Shown: in pieces, positions 34,511 through 43,440 of the stretch
Numbering within the stretch: position 1 is the first letter of the stretch
Layout: the number at the start of each line of letters is the position of its first letter
Source: UBA8106 sp913052135
Lineage (GTDB): Bacteria > Acidobacteriota > Vicinamibacteria > Vicinamibacterales > UBA823
Direction of reading: 5' to 3'
DNA: 64,000 nt
Assembly (NCBI GenBank): GCA_913052135.1
Contig: CAJXDY010000006.1
Span: 10,212 to 74,211 of the forward strand
The notes under the pieces: generated by a model
Seen by the model: the letters and a program-made list of their open reading frames with translations, nothing else
Told to the model about the DNA's origin: nothing
The model's database searches: none
Made by a program: the position numbers and the translations under genes

Positions 34511-34531
34511 TTTTCCACAGGGTTTTCCACA
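34511..34531 (+). repeat. Two DnaA-box-like nonamers, 12 bases apart
   Basis: TTTTCCACA occurs at 34511-34519 and again at 34523-34531, in direct orientation with a 12-base period. Each fits the relaxed DnaA-box form TTWTNCACA. They precede icd by about 105 bases. Confidence 0.5.
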
Positions 34532-34634
34532 GAATCTGTGAACATTTCAAGTTGTCTGACGGGTCAGTGACCTAAAGTGCAGAACCAACCCTATGAACGC
34601 TAACGGTACCTCGTAATTGGATCACTAATAACTT

Positions 34635-35870
34635 ATGTCTGAACCAACCAAAACTACGCCGGACTCAGAAGGCGAAGAGATTACTTGGCAAAACGGTACA
34701 CTGGTGGTCCCCGACGTTCCCATCATTCCATTTATTGAAGGTGATGGTGTCGGACCTGATATCTGGCTTGCGAGCGTGCAGGTGTTTGATGCTGCAGTGA
34801 AGCAAATATTTAATGGTCAGCGTCGTGTTGCGTGGCTAGAGGTGCTTGCTGGTGAAAAGGCAAACGCAGAGTTGGGTGAATGGTTGCCTGCTGAAACAAT
34901 CGAGGCGATCAGAAACTATAAAGTCGCAATAAAAGGACCGCTTACGACACCGGTTGGCGGTGGAATTAGGAGTCTAAACGTAACTTTACGTCAGGTTTTA
35001 GACCTTTTTGCTTGTGTGCGGCCAGTTCGGTACTTTGCTGGAACGCCAGCACCGGTTCGTCATCCAGAACGCATGAATGTAGTGATTTTTCGCGAAAACA
35101 CTGAGGATGTTTATGCCGGGATCGAGTGGGCACGGGGTACACCGGAGGCAGAGAAAATTATTGAGTTTCTTTCGAATGAGATGGGGTGTCGGATACGGCC
35201 TGACTCCGGAATTGGCGTAAAGCCAATGTCTGAGTTTGCTTCGCAGCGGCTGGTGCGCAAAGCGCTCCAGTACGCTGTAGCGAATGGCCGCAAGACTCTC
35301 ACTTTGGTCCACAAGGGAAATATTATGAAGTTTACGGAGGGTGCCTTTCGGGACTGGGGTTACGAATTAGCGGAAAAAGAATTTGCCGAGCAGATTGTGA
35401 CCGAGCAAGCAGTTTCAGGTGGCGCGGCCCGTAAAGGAAAAATTTTGGTGAATGACCGAATCGCGGATAGTGTTTTTCAGCAGGTTTTGACTCGAACTGA
35501 TGACTACGATGTTTTTGCCACCCCAAATCTCAATGGTGACTATCTTTCTGATGCGTGTGCTGCACAAGTTGGAGGACTAGGAATGGCGCCTGGTGCGAAC
35601 ATTGGTGACGAGATGGCTTGCTTTGAAGCGACACATGGCACCGCACCGAAATATGCTGGTAAGGACGTCATTAATCCAAGTTCGGTAATCCTTTCAGGAG
35701 CCATGATGTTCCGGCATCTGGGGTGGGGTGGGGTTGCGGATCTAATTGAATCTGGACTTGGGCGAACTATTCTCCAGAAAAAGGTGACCTATGATTTAGC
35801 CCGCCAGATGAAAAAGCCCAGCAAGTTGAAAACTTCCCAGTTTGCCGAGGCAATCATCAACAATTATTAA
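34635..35870 (+). CDS. icd: Isocitrate dehydrogenase, NADP type
   Basis: Oxidatively decarboxylates isocitrate to 2-oxoglutarate. The 411-residue product matches the E. coli-type enzyme: IPFIEGDGVGPDIW near residue 32, GGGIRSLNVTLRQ (about 115-127), which holds the Ser regulated by kinase in E. coli, NGDYLSDACAAQVGGLGMAPGANIG in short segments, and THGTAPKYAGKD near 334, whose Lys-Tyr pair indicates NADP preference. ATG start. No aceK is in the window. It heads the icd-mdh-sucCD-korAB block. Confidence 0.96.
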   Translation: MSEPTKTTPDSEGEEITWQNGTLVVPDVPIIPFIEGDGVGPDIWLASVQVFDAAVKQIFNGQRRVAWLEVLAGEKANAELGEWLPAETIEAIRNYKVAIKGPLTTPVGGGIRSLNVTLRQVLDLFACVRPVRYFAGTPAPVRHPERMNVVIFRENTEDVYAGIEWARGTPEAEKIIEFLSNEMGCRIRPDSGIGVKPMSEFASQRLVRKALQYAVANGRKTLTLVHKGNIMKFTEGAFRDWGYELAEKEFAEQIVTEQAVSGGAARKGKILVNDRIADSVFQQVLTRTDDYDVFATPNLNGDYLSDACAAQVGGLGMAPGANIGDEMACFEATHGTAPKYAGKDVINPSSVILSGAMMFRHLGWGGVADLIESGLGRTILQKKVTYDLARQMKKPSKLKTSQFAEAIINNY

Positions 35871-35927
35871 GACACTTCTGAAGGTCTTATTTCTACAAGA
35901 ATTACTAATTCGTGAGGGGTGTTAGTT

Positions 35928-36854
35928 ATGAATCGCAAAGTTACCGTCATCGGATCCGGTCACGTTGGTGCGACGGCCGCTCGAGGAATTGCTGATAAGG
36001 AACTAGCCGATGTCGTACTCCTCGACATACTGGAAGGTGTGCCGCAGGGCAAGGCCCTTGACATGCTCGAAGCGTGCCCACTCGAAGGGTCTGACTCTCA
36101 TATATTAGGTACGAATGATTACGCAGATACAGCTGGCTCTGACATTGTTGTGATCACAGCTGGATTGGCACGAAAACCCGGGATGAGTCGTGATGACCTG
36201 TTGATGAAGAATCATGCCATTATAAAATCGGTTACCGAGCAGGTAGTTATTCATTCCCCGGACTGTATCATCATGCCAGTTACGAATCCGCTTGACGCTA
36301 TGTGTCAGGTGGTTTATCGCGTGAGTAAGTTTCCTCGTGAACGTGTCATTGGTATGGCTGGTGTTTTAGATTCAGCGAGGATGCGGACGTTTATAGCTAG
36401 CGAACTTAATGTGTCGGTAGAGAATACTCACGTATTCGTATTGGGGGGGCATGGTGACACGATGGTTCCGTTACCTCGTTATTCGACCGTAGCGGGTGTT
36501 CCCATAACAGAACTCCTTGATTCGAAAACGATTGACCGCATCGTCAAGCGAACTGCTAGCGGGGGAGCAGAGATTGTAAAGTTGCTAGGCACAGGTAGTG
36601 CATATTACGCGCCAGGATCGGCCATCGTTGAGATGGTTGATGCAATTCTTAAAGATAAAAAGAAAATTTTACCATGTGCAGTGTTTCTGCAGGGTGAATA
36701 TGGGATTCACGATTTATTTATTGGTGTGCCTGTCAAGCTTGGTTCTCAAGGTGTCGAGGAGATAGTTAAGGTTACCCTCAACGCAGCGGAACAAGCAGCC
36801 CTTGCGAAGTCCGCGGCTGCTGTGAAAGAACTCGTCGATGTGCTCAAAATCTAA
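35928..36854 (+). CDS. mdh: Malate dehydrogenase
   Basis: NAD-dependent oxidation of malate to oxaloacetate. The product is the LDH-like class (about 308 residues): Rossmann start VTVIGSGHVGATAARG, the substrate-specifying Arg in GLARKPGMSRDDL, PVTNPLDAMC, and the catalytic His in LGGHGDTMVPLPRYS. The chosen ATG (35928) has GAGGGG eight bases upstream; a GTG at 35919 is in frame. It sits between icd and sucC. Confidence 0.96.
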   Translation: MNRKVTVIGSGHVGATAARGIADKELADVVLLDILEGVPQGKALDMLEACPLEGSDSHILGTNDYADTAGSDIVVITAGLARKPGMSRDDLLMKNHAIIKSVTEQVVIHSPDCIIMPVTNPLDAMCQVVYRVSKFPRERVIGMAGVLDSARMRTFIASELNVSVENTHVFVLGGHGDTMVPLPRYSTVAGVPITELLDSKTIDRIVKRTASGGAEIVKLLGTGSAYYAPGSAIVEMVDAILKDKKKILPCAVFLQGEYGIHDLFIGVPVKLGSQGVEEIVKVTLNAAEQAALAKSAAAVKELVDVLKI

Positions 36855-36878
36855 GCACTGAGATTCTAGGACAAAAAT

Positions 36879-38051
36879 TTGAAACTTCACGAATATCAAG
36901 CAAAGGCTCTCCTTGCAAGTCAAGGAGTGTCGGTGCCTCGGGGAGCAGTGGCGTTTACCCCAGGGGAGTCTAAGCAAATTGCTCAAGAACTGGGAACTGC
37001 AACGCTCGTTGTGAAGGCGCAGATTCATGCTGGAGGTCGTGGTAAGGGTGGTGGAGTGCAAGTTGTCCGGGGTATGAATGAGGTGGAAAGTGCCGCAGGC
37101 AAGATGCTGGGTTCATGTCTCGTCACCCACCAAACTGGACCTGGAGGACGAACGGTCTCTCGTGTCTTGATAGAAGAGGGACTTGACATTACGAAGGAGC
37201 TTTACCTCAGCCTTTTACTGGATCGAAGTCAAGAGTGTCTCGTGATGATAGCTAGTTCAGCTGGTGGGATCGATATCGAGAAGGTAGCAGCGGACTCTCC
37301 CGAGTTGATTACGCGGGAAAGCATTCGTCTTGAAACCGGTGTGTCAGATGTTCAAGCGAGACAATTAAGCGCAGCTTTGGGTTTTGATGAGTCACAGTTC
37401 AACACTGCGGCTCAGGTAATGAGGGCTGTGTACGATACCTACACAACCAATGACGCGACCTTAGTCGAGATTAATCCGCTGATTGTAACTGGATCTGGCC
37501 GAGTAGTTGCGCTAGACGCGAAGATCACGCTCGATGATAATGCACTTTTTAGACATGCAAATCTTATTGAGTTGCGTGACATAGATGAAGAAGAAACGTT
37601 AGAAATTGAGGCTTCAAAGCATTCACTTAGTTATATCCGACTTAATGGGAATATAGGTTGCATGGTGAATGGCGCCGGTCTTGCTATGGCCACAATGGAC
37701 ATAATTAAATTCGCGGGTGGTGAGCCGGCCAATTTTCTAGATGTTGGTGGAGGGGCTAACGCAGGACAAATCCATGCAGCGTTCAAGATTTTGATAAGCG
37801 ATGAAAATGTCACTGCCGTACTTATTAATATTTTTGGTGGAATTTTACGATGTGATGTATTGGCTAAAGGTGTTATTGCAGCAGTCCGTGGATTAGAGGT
37901 GCGTGTTCCTATTGTCGTCCGGATGGAGGGCACTAACGTTGATCAAGGTCGCGAACTGCTGAAGGATAGCGGATTGAATTTTTCCACCGCCTCAACTATG
38001 GCCGAGGCTGCCGATCACGTTGTTGCACTCGCAGCGAAGGCTGAGGCCTAG
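36879..38051 (+). CDS. sucC: Succinyl-CoA synthetase beta subunit
   Basis: ATP-grasp subunit that makes or uses ATP at the succinyl-CoA/succinate step. The 390-residue product starts KLHEYQAKALLASQGVSVP, contains VVKAQIHAGGRGKGGGVQV near residue 45 and VLINIFGGILRCDVLAKG near 316. The start is TTG at 36879 with AGGA upstream; no ATG or GTG fits the strongly conserved N-terminus, so TTG is likely real. sucD begins one base after the stop. Confidence 0.96.
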   Translation: MKLHEYQAKALLASQGVSVPRGAVAFTPGESKQIAQELGTATLVVKAQIHAGGRGKGGGVQVVRGMNEVESAAGKMLGSCLVTHQTGPGGRTVSRVLIEEGLDITKELYLSLLLDRSQECLVMIASSAGGIDIEKVAADSPELITRESIRLETGVSDVQARQLSAALGFDESQFNTAAQVMRAVYDTYTTNDATLVEINPLIVTGSGRVVALDAKITLDDNALFRHANLIELRDIDEEETLEIEASKHSLSYIRLNGNIGCMVNGAGLAMATMDIIKFAGGEPANFLDVGGGANAGQIHAAFKILISDENVTAVLINIFGGILRCDVLAKGVIAAVRGLEVRVPIVVRMEGTNVDQGRELLKDSGLNFSTASTMAEAADHVVALAAKAEA

Positions 38052-38052
38052 C

Positions 38053-38925
38053 ATGTCAATTCTCATCGATCAGACAACACGTCTAATTGTGCAAGGGCTA
38101 ACTGGACGGGAGGGAACGTTTCACGCAAAGCAGTCGCAGGCTTACGGGACGGCGGTTGTGGGTGGCGTCACTCCTGGGAAAGGCGGTAAAACTCATGAGG
38201 GCTGGCCAATTTTTAACACTGTGAGAGCTGCGGTTAGTGAAACGGGAGCGAATACTTCGCTGGTATTTGTACCACCGGCGTTCGCCGCCGATGCCATTAT
38301 TGAAGCAGCTGAGGCGGGTGTCCCTTTAATTGTTTGTATTACCGAAGGGATTCCAATTCTGGACATGATTCGAGCGATGAGTGTCATTGATGACCAGGTC
38401 ACTCGGCTCATTGGTCCGAATTGTCCTGGACTGATTTCACCAGGGCAAAGCAAGGTCGGTATTATTCCAGGTCATATTTGCAGTAAGGGGAGCGTGGGTA
38501 TTATTTCGAGAAGTGGAACCCTAACCTATGAAGCTATTCATCAGATAACTAGTTTAGGGTTGGGCCAGTCAACCTGTGTTGGGCTCGGTGGAGACCCACT
38601 GATCGGCACATCTTTTCTTGATGCACTTGAAATGTTTCAGGTTGATGACGAAACCGAGGCTGTAGTCCTCATTGGAGAGATAGGTGGAACAGCCGAAGAA
38701 GAGGCCGCTGCTTACATCCGGACCGGTTTCGACAAACCCGTCGTTGGTTTCATTGCTGGTCAAACGGCTCCGCCAGGTCGGAGAATGGGCCACGCCGGCG
38801 CTATTATCTCTGAAGGTAAAGGAACGGCCGTTGAGAAGATGGATGCATTAAGCGCATGTGGGGTCAGGGTTGTGACCAGTCCTGGTCTCATTGGGGAGGC
38901 CGTGATTGAGATGCTGGCTGCTTGA
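38053..38925 (+). CDS. sucD: Succinyl-CoA synthetase alpha subunit
   Basis: CoA-binding and phospho-histidine subunit, 290 residues from ATG 38053 (the frame is open 33 bases upstream inside sucC but lacks family sequence). Motifs are VQGLTGREGTFHAKQ, VGGVTPGKGG, IGPNCPGLISPG, SRSGTLTYEAIHQ and the active His in GHAGAIIS near residue 243. It follows sucC directly. A perfect 8-bp inverted repeat lies 17 bases after its stop. Confidence 0.96.
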   Translation: MSILIDQTTRLIVQGLTGREGTFHAKQSQAYGTAVVGGVTPGKGGKTHEGWPIFNTVRAAVSETGANTSLVFVPPAFAADAIIEAAEAGVPLIVCITEGIPILDMIRAMSVIDDQVTRLIGPNCPGLISPGQSKVGIIPGHICSKGSVGIISRSGTLTYEAIHQITSLGLGQSTCVGLGGDPLIGTSFLDALEMFQVDDETEAVVLIGEIGGTAEEEAAAYIRTGFDKPVVGFIAGQTAPPGRRMGHAGAIISEGKGTAVEKMDALSACGVRVVTSPGLIGEAVIEMLAA

Positions 38926-38942
38926 GGCCTTCACCCCATGGT

Positions 38943-38971
38943 AGTTTTGGCAAAAACATTTATCCAAAACT
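38943..38971. other. 8-bp inverted repeat after sucD
   Basis: AGTTTTGG and CCAAAACT pair perfectly around a 13-base loop in the sucD-korA gap. The stem is A/T-rich and no T-run follows, so it is a poor terminator; an operator for the korAB promoter is another reading. A TATACT hexamer follows at 38996-39001. Confidence 0.35.
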
Positions 38972-39122
38972 CACAAAGCGATGCCCAAGCCGTGTTATAC
39001 TAAGTAGTTAGTAAAGGCACAGCACACTCCTGCATGATGTCTTCCGGTCCGAGGATGGTCGTTAGCTTCAAGCGGGTAATTGGGAAGGCAGCTGTCGCCG
39101 CTCTCGTGAAGGACAAATCTGA

Positions 39123-40982
39123 ATGTCGCTCCCTGACGCTGCGGTCGAGGAGACCGTAGCCCGAATGACCACCGGACAGGTTGTCAACGATTTTAATATA
39201 CAAATCTCTACGGTAAACGGGTCAGGTAGTCAAACGGCAAACCTCCTGTTAATGCGGGCCATCTTTCAGATGGGCATACCCGTTTCTGGTAAGAACCTCT
39301 TTCCATCAAATATTGCAGGTCTTCCGACTTGGTACACGATTCGTGTCAGTAAGGACGGTTACGTTGGACGTCGACGCGACGTAGATTTCTTGGTAGCTAT
39401 GAACCGAGCGACGGCTCGAGACGATGTCATGGCGCTACCACCTCGCGCCGTAGTGGTCTACGACGAACCGTTAGGGCTTAATGGACTTCGCGATGACCTG
39501 AGTTTCTATCCCGTTCCATTTGACAAGTTAGTAGCTGAGGTGTGTTCAGATGCCAAGTTACGTCGGTTGGTGCGAAACGTCATTTACGATGGCGTTCTTG
39601 CGAAGATTCTTGGCGTAGATATGGCTCAGTTAGAACTGGCCTTGAATCGACAACTAGGACGGAAAGTAAAAGCCTTGGCTCTTAATCAGGCTGCTCTCCA
39701 GGCTGGTTTTGAGTATGCCGATCAACATCTAACTAAGGAAGATAGGTTCAGCCTTGCACCAATGGATGTAACGCAAGGCAAAATTTTAATTGATGGTAAT
39801 GCTGCCGCGGCGTTGGGTGCTCTCATGGCCGGGGTGACTGTCGTAGCTTGGTATCCGATCACGCCTTCGTCTTCGCTCTGTGAAACCTTGATTGAATATC
39901 TGCGGAAGTATCGCATTGATGCTGAAACTGGTAAGGCGACATTTGCGGTTGTTCAGGCCGAGGATGAGGTGGCTGCCATAGGGATGGCTCTTGGTGCTGG
40001 CTGGTCTGGTGCGAGATCGATGACTTCAACATCCGGACCTGGTATTTCGCTGATGAGCGAGTTTGCCGGACTTGGATACTACGCAGAGGTGCCCACCGTT
40101 ATATTCGATATCCAACGTGTGGGTCCGTCTACGGGATTGCCGACGCGTACCTCGCAAGGTGACATTCTAAGTACGGCTCTGTTATCGCATGGAGATAGCA
40201 AGCATGTGCTGCTACTACCGTCGTCTGTGAAGGAGTGCTATGTGATGGCGCAACAGGCCTTTGATATAGCAGAACGTCTTCAGACACCAGTGTTTGTTAT
40301 GAGTGATCTTGATCTAGGTATGAATAATTGGATGTCCGAACCGTTTGATTATCCTGAGAAGCCGATGGATCGCGGCAAGTTGCTGGATGATGAGGTTTTG
40401 AGCAAAATTGGCAAATGGGGTCGTTATAGAGATGTAGATGGGGACGGAATTCCGTACCGAACGATTCCTGGTGATGGAATGCCGACATACTTTTGTCGAG
40501 GTTCAGGTCATAACGAATTAGCCGAATACAGCGAGAGTGCTACGGACTATGAGGACAACCTTAAACGGTTGAATCGCAAATTTGAGACGGCACGTAAGTT
40601 AGTGCCGGGATTAGTGGTCGAGCGAGCATCAGATGGTCCAATTGGTGTGATTGCATACGGATCGTCCCATTGGTCGACCATCGAAACTTGTGATCAACTG
40701 GTTAAGATGGCAGGAGTTACTGTCGAATATGCCCGTCTGCGTGCGTATCCTTTTCATACGGACCTTGGTGAGTTCATTGATCGTCACGAGCGAATTTATG
40801 TTATTGAGCAGAACCGGGATGCGCAGTTACTAAGCTTGATGCGGATGGAGTTGTCATCATCTCGATTGGTAAAGCTAAGGAGCGTATTGCATTACAGTGG
40901 TTTACCGATCGATGCTCAAACTATTACTGAATCTGTCCTTGCACAGGAAGGGTGTGACTTGGACCCGACCGAGGAGTCTTGA
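39123..40982 (+). CDS. korA: 2-oxoglutarate:ferredoxin oxidoreductase, fused gamma-alpha subunit
   Basis: Ferredoxin-linked enzyme that decarboxylates 2-oxoglutarate to succinyl-CoA, or the reverse. The 619-residue protein joins a gamma domain (residues about 15-200, STVNGSGSQTANLLLMRAIFQMG) to an alpha pyrimidine-binding domain starting near GNAAAALGALMAGVTVVAWYPITPSS (about 223-248). Other marks are QAEDEVAAIGMALGAG, TSTSGPGISLMSE and PTRTSQGD. This gamma-alpha fusion is the KorA layout of many aerobes. ATG with GAAGGA nine bases upstream. korB follows after 71 bases. Confidence 0.93.
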   Translation: MSLPDAAVEETVARMTTGQVVNDFNIQISTVNGSGSQTANLLLMRAIFQMGIPVSGKNLFPSNIAGLPTWYTIRVSKDGYVGRRRDVDFLVAMNRATARDDVMALPPRAVVVYDEPLGLNGLRDDLSFYPVPFDKLVAEVCSDAKLRRLVRNVIYDGVLAKILGVDMAQLELALNRQLGRKVKALALNQAALQAGFEYADQHLTKEDRFSLAPMDVTQGKILIDGNAAAALGALMAGVTVVAWYPITPSSSLCETLIEYLRKYRIDAETGKATFAVVQAEDEVAAIGMALGAGWSGARSMTSTSGPGISLMSEFAGLGYYAEVPTVIFDIQRVGPSTGLPTRTSQGDILSTALLSHGDSKHVLLLPSSVKECYVMAQQAFDIAERLQTPVFVMSDLDLGMNNWMSEPFDYPEKPMDRGKLLDDEVLSKIGKWGRYRDVDGDGIPYRTIPGDGMPTYFCRGSGHNELAEYSESATDYEDNLKRLNRKFETARKLVPGLVVERASDGPIGVIAYGSSHWSTIETCDQLVKMAGVTVEYARLRAYPFHTDLGEFIDRHERIYVIEQNRDAQLLSLMRMELSSSRLVKLRSVLHYSGLPIDAQTITESVLAQEGCDLDPTEES

Positions 40983-41053
40983 ATCGTGGTCGATTGCAGT
41001 TTTAGTGACTAGGTTGCCGAAGTGCGCGGTTGCGTTAATTGAGAAGGGTAACG

Positions 41054-42100
41054 ATGAGCACAACAACACCATCGCCTGGTAAAAAGAAAATCAATCGCAT
41101 TGGTCTTGAATTGCGGACATACCGCGGTGGAAAGACAACATTGTGCGCTGGTTGCGGTCACAATGCGATTTCAGAACGCATCATTGATGCATTCTTTGAC
41201 ATGGGCGTGGATCCAAGCAGTGTCATTAAATTATCCGGAATCGGTTGCTCCAGTAAGAGCCCAGCATATTTTCTTGGAGGTTCACACGGCTTTAATGCAG
41301 TTCATGGGCGGATGCCTTCTGTCGGTACTGGTGCTGTGATGGCAAACAAGAAGATGATTGCTATAGGGACTAGTGGTGATGGCGATACGGGTGCTATCGG
41401 AGTAGGGCAGTTCGTTCATATGATGCGCCGAAACTTACCCTTCATTTACATCATTGAGGATAATGGTTGTTATGGATTAACGAAGGGTCAATTTTCACCG
41501 ACAGCTGATCTTGGATCTATTCTCAAAACTGGAGTGGTTAACGACTTGCCACCTATTGATACCTGTGCTCTGGCTATTGAATTAGGGGCGACGTTTGTGG
41601 CCCGGTCGTTTTCTGGAGATAAAAAGCAGCTGTTAGCCATATTAAAGTCTGCTCTCAGCCACCGTGGAACAGCACTGATTGATGTTATTTCTCCCTGTGT
41701 TACGTTTAACGATCACGAAGGTTCGACAAAGAGCTACGCGTACGCTCGCGAGCACGATGAGCCATTGGGAGAAATCAACTTCGTTCCTTATTTTGAAGAT
41801 ATTGAAGTGGATTACGAGCCTGGCACCACACAAGAAGTTCCGTTACACGACGGATCAAAGATATTGCTCAAGAAACTCGATGAAAATTACGATCCAACTG
41901 ATCGCCTGCAGGCGTTAAGAATCCTACATGAGAACGCTCGGCGAGATGAGTTTGCTACCGGAATCCTCTATGTGGAGTCAGGCAAGGATGATTTTATTGA
42001 ACTTCTGAATCTAGTTGACGAACCTTTGGCTTTATTGCCCGCGGACCGAGTTCGTCCACCTCGAAAAGCGTTTGAAGAGATGATGGAGAACTTACGCTGA
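41054..42100 (+). CDS. korB: 2-oxoglutarate:ferredoxin oxidoreductase beta subunit
   Basis: Thiamine-diphosphate and iron-sulfur subunit. Starting at ATG 41054 (GAAGGG upstream) gives 348 residues. TTLCAGCGHNAISE near residue 32 carries the first cysteines, LSGIGCSSKSPAYF follows, and GTSGDGDTGAIGVGQFVHMMRRN is the ThDP/Mg motif, with NGCYGLTKGQFSPT after it. The protein has no separate ferredoxin domain. ndk starts 20 bases downstream. It completes the block that can run between isocitrate and succinate. Confidence 0.94.
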   Translation: MSTTTPSPGKKKINRIGLELRTYRGGKTTLCAGCGHNAISERIIDAFFDMGVDPSSVIKLSGIGCSSKSPAYFLGGSHGFNAVHGRMPSVGTGAVMANKKMIAIGTSGDGDTGAIGVGQFVHMMRRNLPFIYIIEDNGCYGLTKGQFSPTADLGSILKTGVVNDLPPIDTCALAIELGATFVARSFSGDKKQLLAILKSALSHRGTALIDVISPCVTFNDHEGSTKSYAYAREHDEPLGEINFVPYFEDIEVDYEPGTTQEVPLHDGSKILLKKLDENYDPTDRLQALRILHENARRDEFATGILYVESGKDDFIELLNLVDEPLALLPADRVRPPRKAFEEMMENLR

Positions 42101-42120
42101 AGTAATGACAACTACTAATC

Positions 42121-42534
42121 ATGGAACGCACGTTAGCAATTATTAAGCCAGATGCAGTCGGCAATAGAACTGCTGGTCGCATTTTGGAGCGTATCGAAAC
42201 TGCCGGATTCTCGGTACGGAAAATGCAGATGGTGACATTGTCACGGGCCGAAGCTGAGGGTTTCTATGCGGTCCACAGGGAACAACCGTTTTTTGAACAT
42301 CTGACAAGTTTTATGTCGTCTGGTCCAGTGCTCGTTCTAGTCCTCGAAGCACGTGGGGCAATCAAGAAATGGAGAGATTTAATGGGGGCGACTGATCCTG
42401 CTCAGGCGGCCTCAGGAACCATTCGCCGTGAATTTGGACAGTCGATTGGACAAAATGCTACGCATGGTTCCGATGGGCCTGAAACAGCGATGTTCGAAAT
42501 CGGCTATTTTTTCCCTGGTATAGAACTGACTTGA
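42121..42534 (+). CDS. ndk: Nucleoside diphosphate kinase
   Basis: Transfers the gamma-phosphate of ATP to nucleoside diphosphates through a phospho-histidine. The 137-residue product begins MERTLAIIKPDAVGNRTAG and has the active His in NATHGSDGPETA near residue 117. VLVLEARGAIKKWRDLMGATDP is typical. ATG start, 20 bases after korB. In this phylum range ndk often follows the succinyl-CoA ligase/Kor genes. Confidence 0.97.
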   Translation: MERTLAIIKPDAVGNRTAGRILERIETAGFSVRKMQMVTLSRAEAEGFYAVHREQPFFEHLTSFMSSGPVLVLVLEARGAIKKWRDLMGATDPAQAASGTIRREFGQSIGQNATHGSDGPETAMFEIGYFFPGIELT

Positions 42535-42555
42535 CATTTACGGGACTAAACTAAC

Positions 42556-42750
42556 GTGGGCAAGATACTTGTATTGATAGGGCTTGTTGTTACAGGTATT
42601 GGTGCTCTTATTATGATTGGCTTGCCACTTGGTCGCTTGCCGGGTGATTTAATCTTACGCCGAGGCAATTTTACTGTTTATATACCGATTGTTACGTCGA
42701 TTGTGTTGAGTTTGATAGTAACGTTGGTGTTGGTGTTTCTACGTCGGTGA
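42556..42750 (+). CDS. DUF2905 small membrane protein
   Basis: A 64-residue protein with two membrane helices (about residues 3-25 and 43-62) joined by LGRLPGDLILRRGNFTVYIP. The LPGDL and RRGN elements are the hallmark of the DUF2905 family, whose function is not known. Start is GTG; it lies 21 bases after ndk and 45 bases before dcd, all on the same strand. Confidence 0.85.
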   Translation: MGKILVLIGLVVTGIGALIMIGLPLGRLPGDLILRRGNFTVYIPIVTSIVLSLIVTLVLVFLRR

Positions 42751-42795
42751 TGCAGTTTTGAGGCGACATAGGTCCTTTTCAGAGAACCAAATGTT

Positions 42796-43350
42796 ATGAC
42801 TATTAAATCCGATCGCTGGATTGCGCGAATGGTTAAAGAGCACGGAATGATCGAGCCATTTGTGGACAGTCAGGTCCGTAGCGGAGTTATATCCTATGGT
42901 GTTTCATCTTATGGCTATGACATACGAGTGGCGGATGAGTTTAAGGTGTTTACTAATATAAACAACACCGTTATTGATCCAAAAGCATTCGACCCCAAAT
43001 CATTCGTTGATATTACTGCTACTGAATGTATTGTCCCGCCTAATTCCTTTGCATTAGCAAGGACGATTGAATATTTTCGTATTCCACGAAGTGTTTTAAC
43101 GTTGTGTCTTGGCAAGTCGACTTATGCGAGATGTGGCATCATTGTAAATGTAACGCCGTTCGAGCCAGAGTGGGAGGGGACAGCGACACTTGAAATTTCA
43201 AATACGACGCCGCTTCCTGCCAAAATTTACGCGAACGAAGGCATTGCGCAGGTTATATTCTTTGAAAGCGACGAAGTGTGCGAGACATCGTATGCCGATA
43301 AGAAAGGTAAGTATCAATCTCAACGGGAAGTGACACTACCAAAACTTTAA
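42796..43350 (+). CDS. dcd: dCTP deaminase
   Basis: Converts dCTP to dUTP for thymidylate synthesis. The 184-residue product shows VSSYGYDIRVADEF, DITATECIVPPNSFALA, LGKSTYARCGIIVNVTPFEPEWEG and an ANEGIAQVIFFES stretch. SxxAR (Ser and Arg in GKSTYARCG) and the catalytic Glu in FEPEWEG are visible. Length is close to the E. coli enzyme (193). A bifunctional dCTP deaminase/dUTPase is possible, but the C-terminus is short, so the monofunctional form is preferred. Confidence 0.95.
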   Translation: MTIKSDRWIARMVKEHGMIEPFVDSQVRSGVISYGVSSYGYDIRVADEFKVFTNINNTVIDPKAFDPKSFVDITATECIVPPNSFALARTIEYFRIPRSVLTLCLGKSTYARCGIIVNVTPFEPEWEGTATLEISNTTPLPAKIYANEGIAQVIFFESDEVCETSYADKKGKYQSQREVTLPKL

Positions 43351-43367
43351 TTTGCTGCTGCTGCGCT

Positions 43368-43397
43368 TTGACCGTGTTTTGTAGTTTGGGATAAAAT
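43368..43397 (+). promoter_or_regulatory. Candidate sigma-70 promoter for the bc-complex operon
   Basis: TTGACC (43368-43373) and TAAAAT (43392-43397) are separated by 18 bases, and the HEAT-repeat gene starts 43 bases downstream. It is the only strong candidate upstream of the cluster that runs to the terminator at 49967. Confidence 0.5.
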
Positions 43398-43440
43398 TGG
43401 ATGGTGATTAGCTAGTGGTTCGTCGTTCTTAAGTATCATC

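Larger units (their letters stand above)
34306..34634. other. Intergenic region between cytochrome c and icd
   Basis: A 329-base divergent gap. It holds a TATAAT at 34394-34399, a 6-bp hairpin GCACCA/TGGTGC at 34445-34459, two DnaA-box-like nonamers at 34511-34531, and a palindrome GGTCAGTGACC near 34563. No gene, tRNA or known RNA was recognised. Confidence 0.5.

Noticed and set aside
34306..34634. Possible replication origin because of DnaA-box-like sites.
   Set aside because: Only two boxes and no dnaA, dnaN, gyrB or recF nearby.
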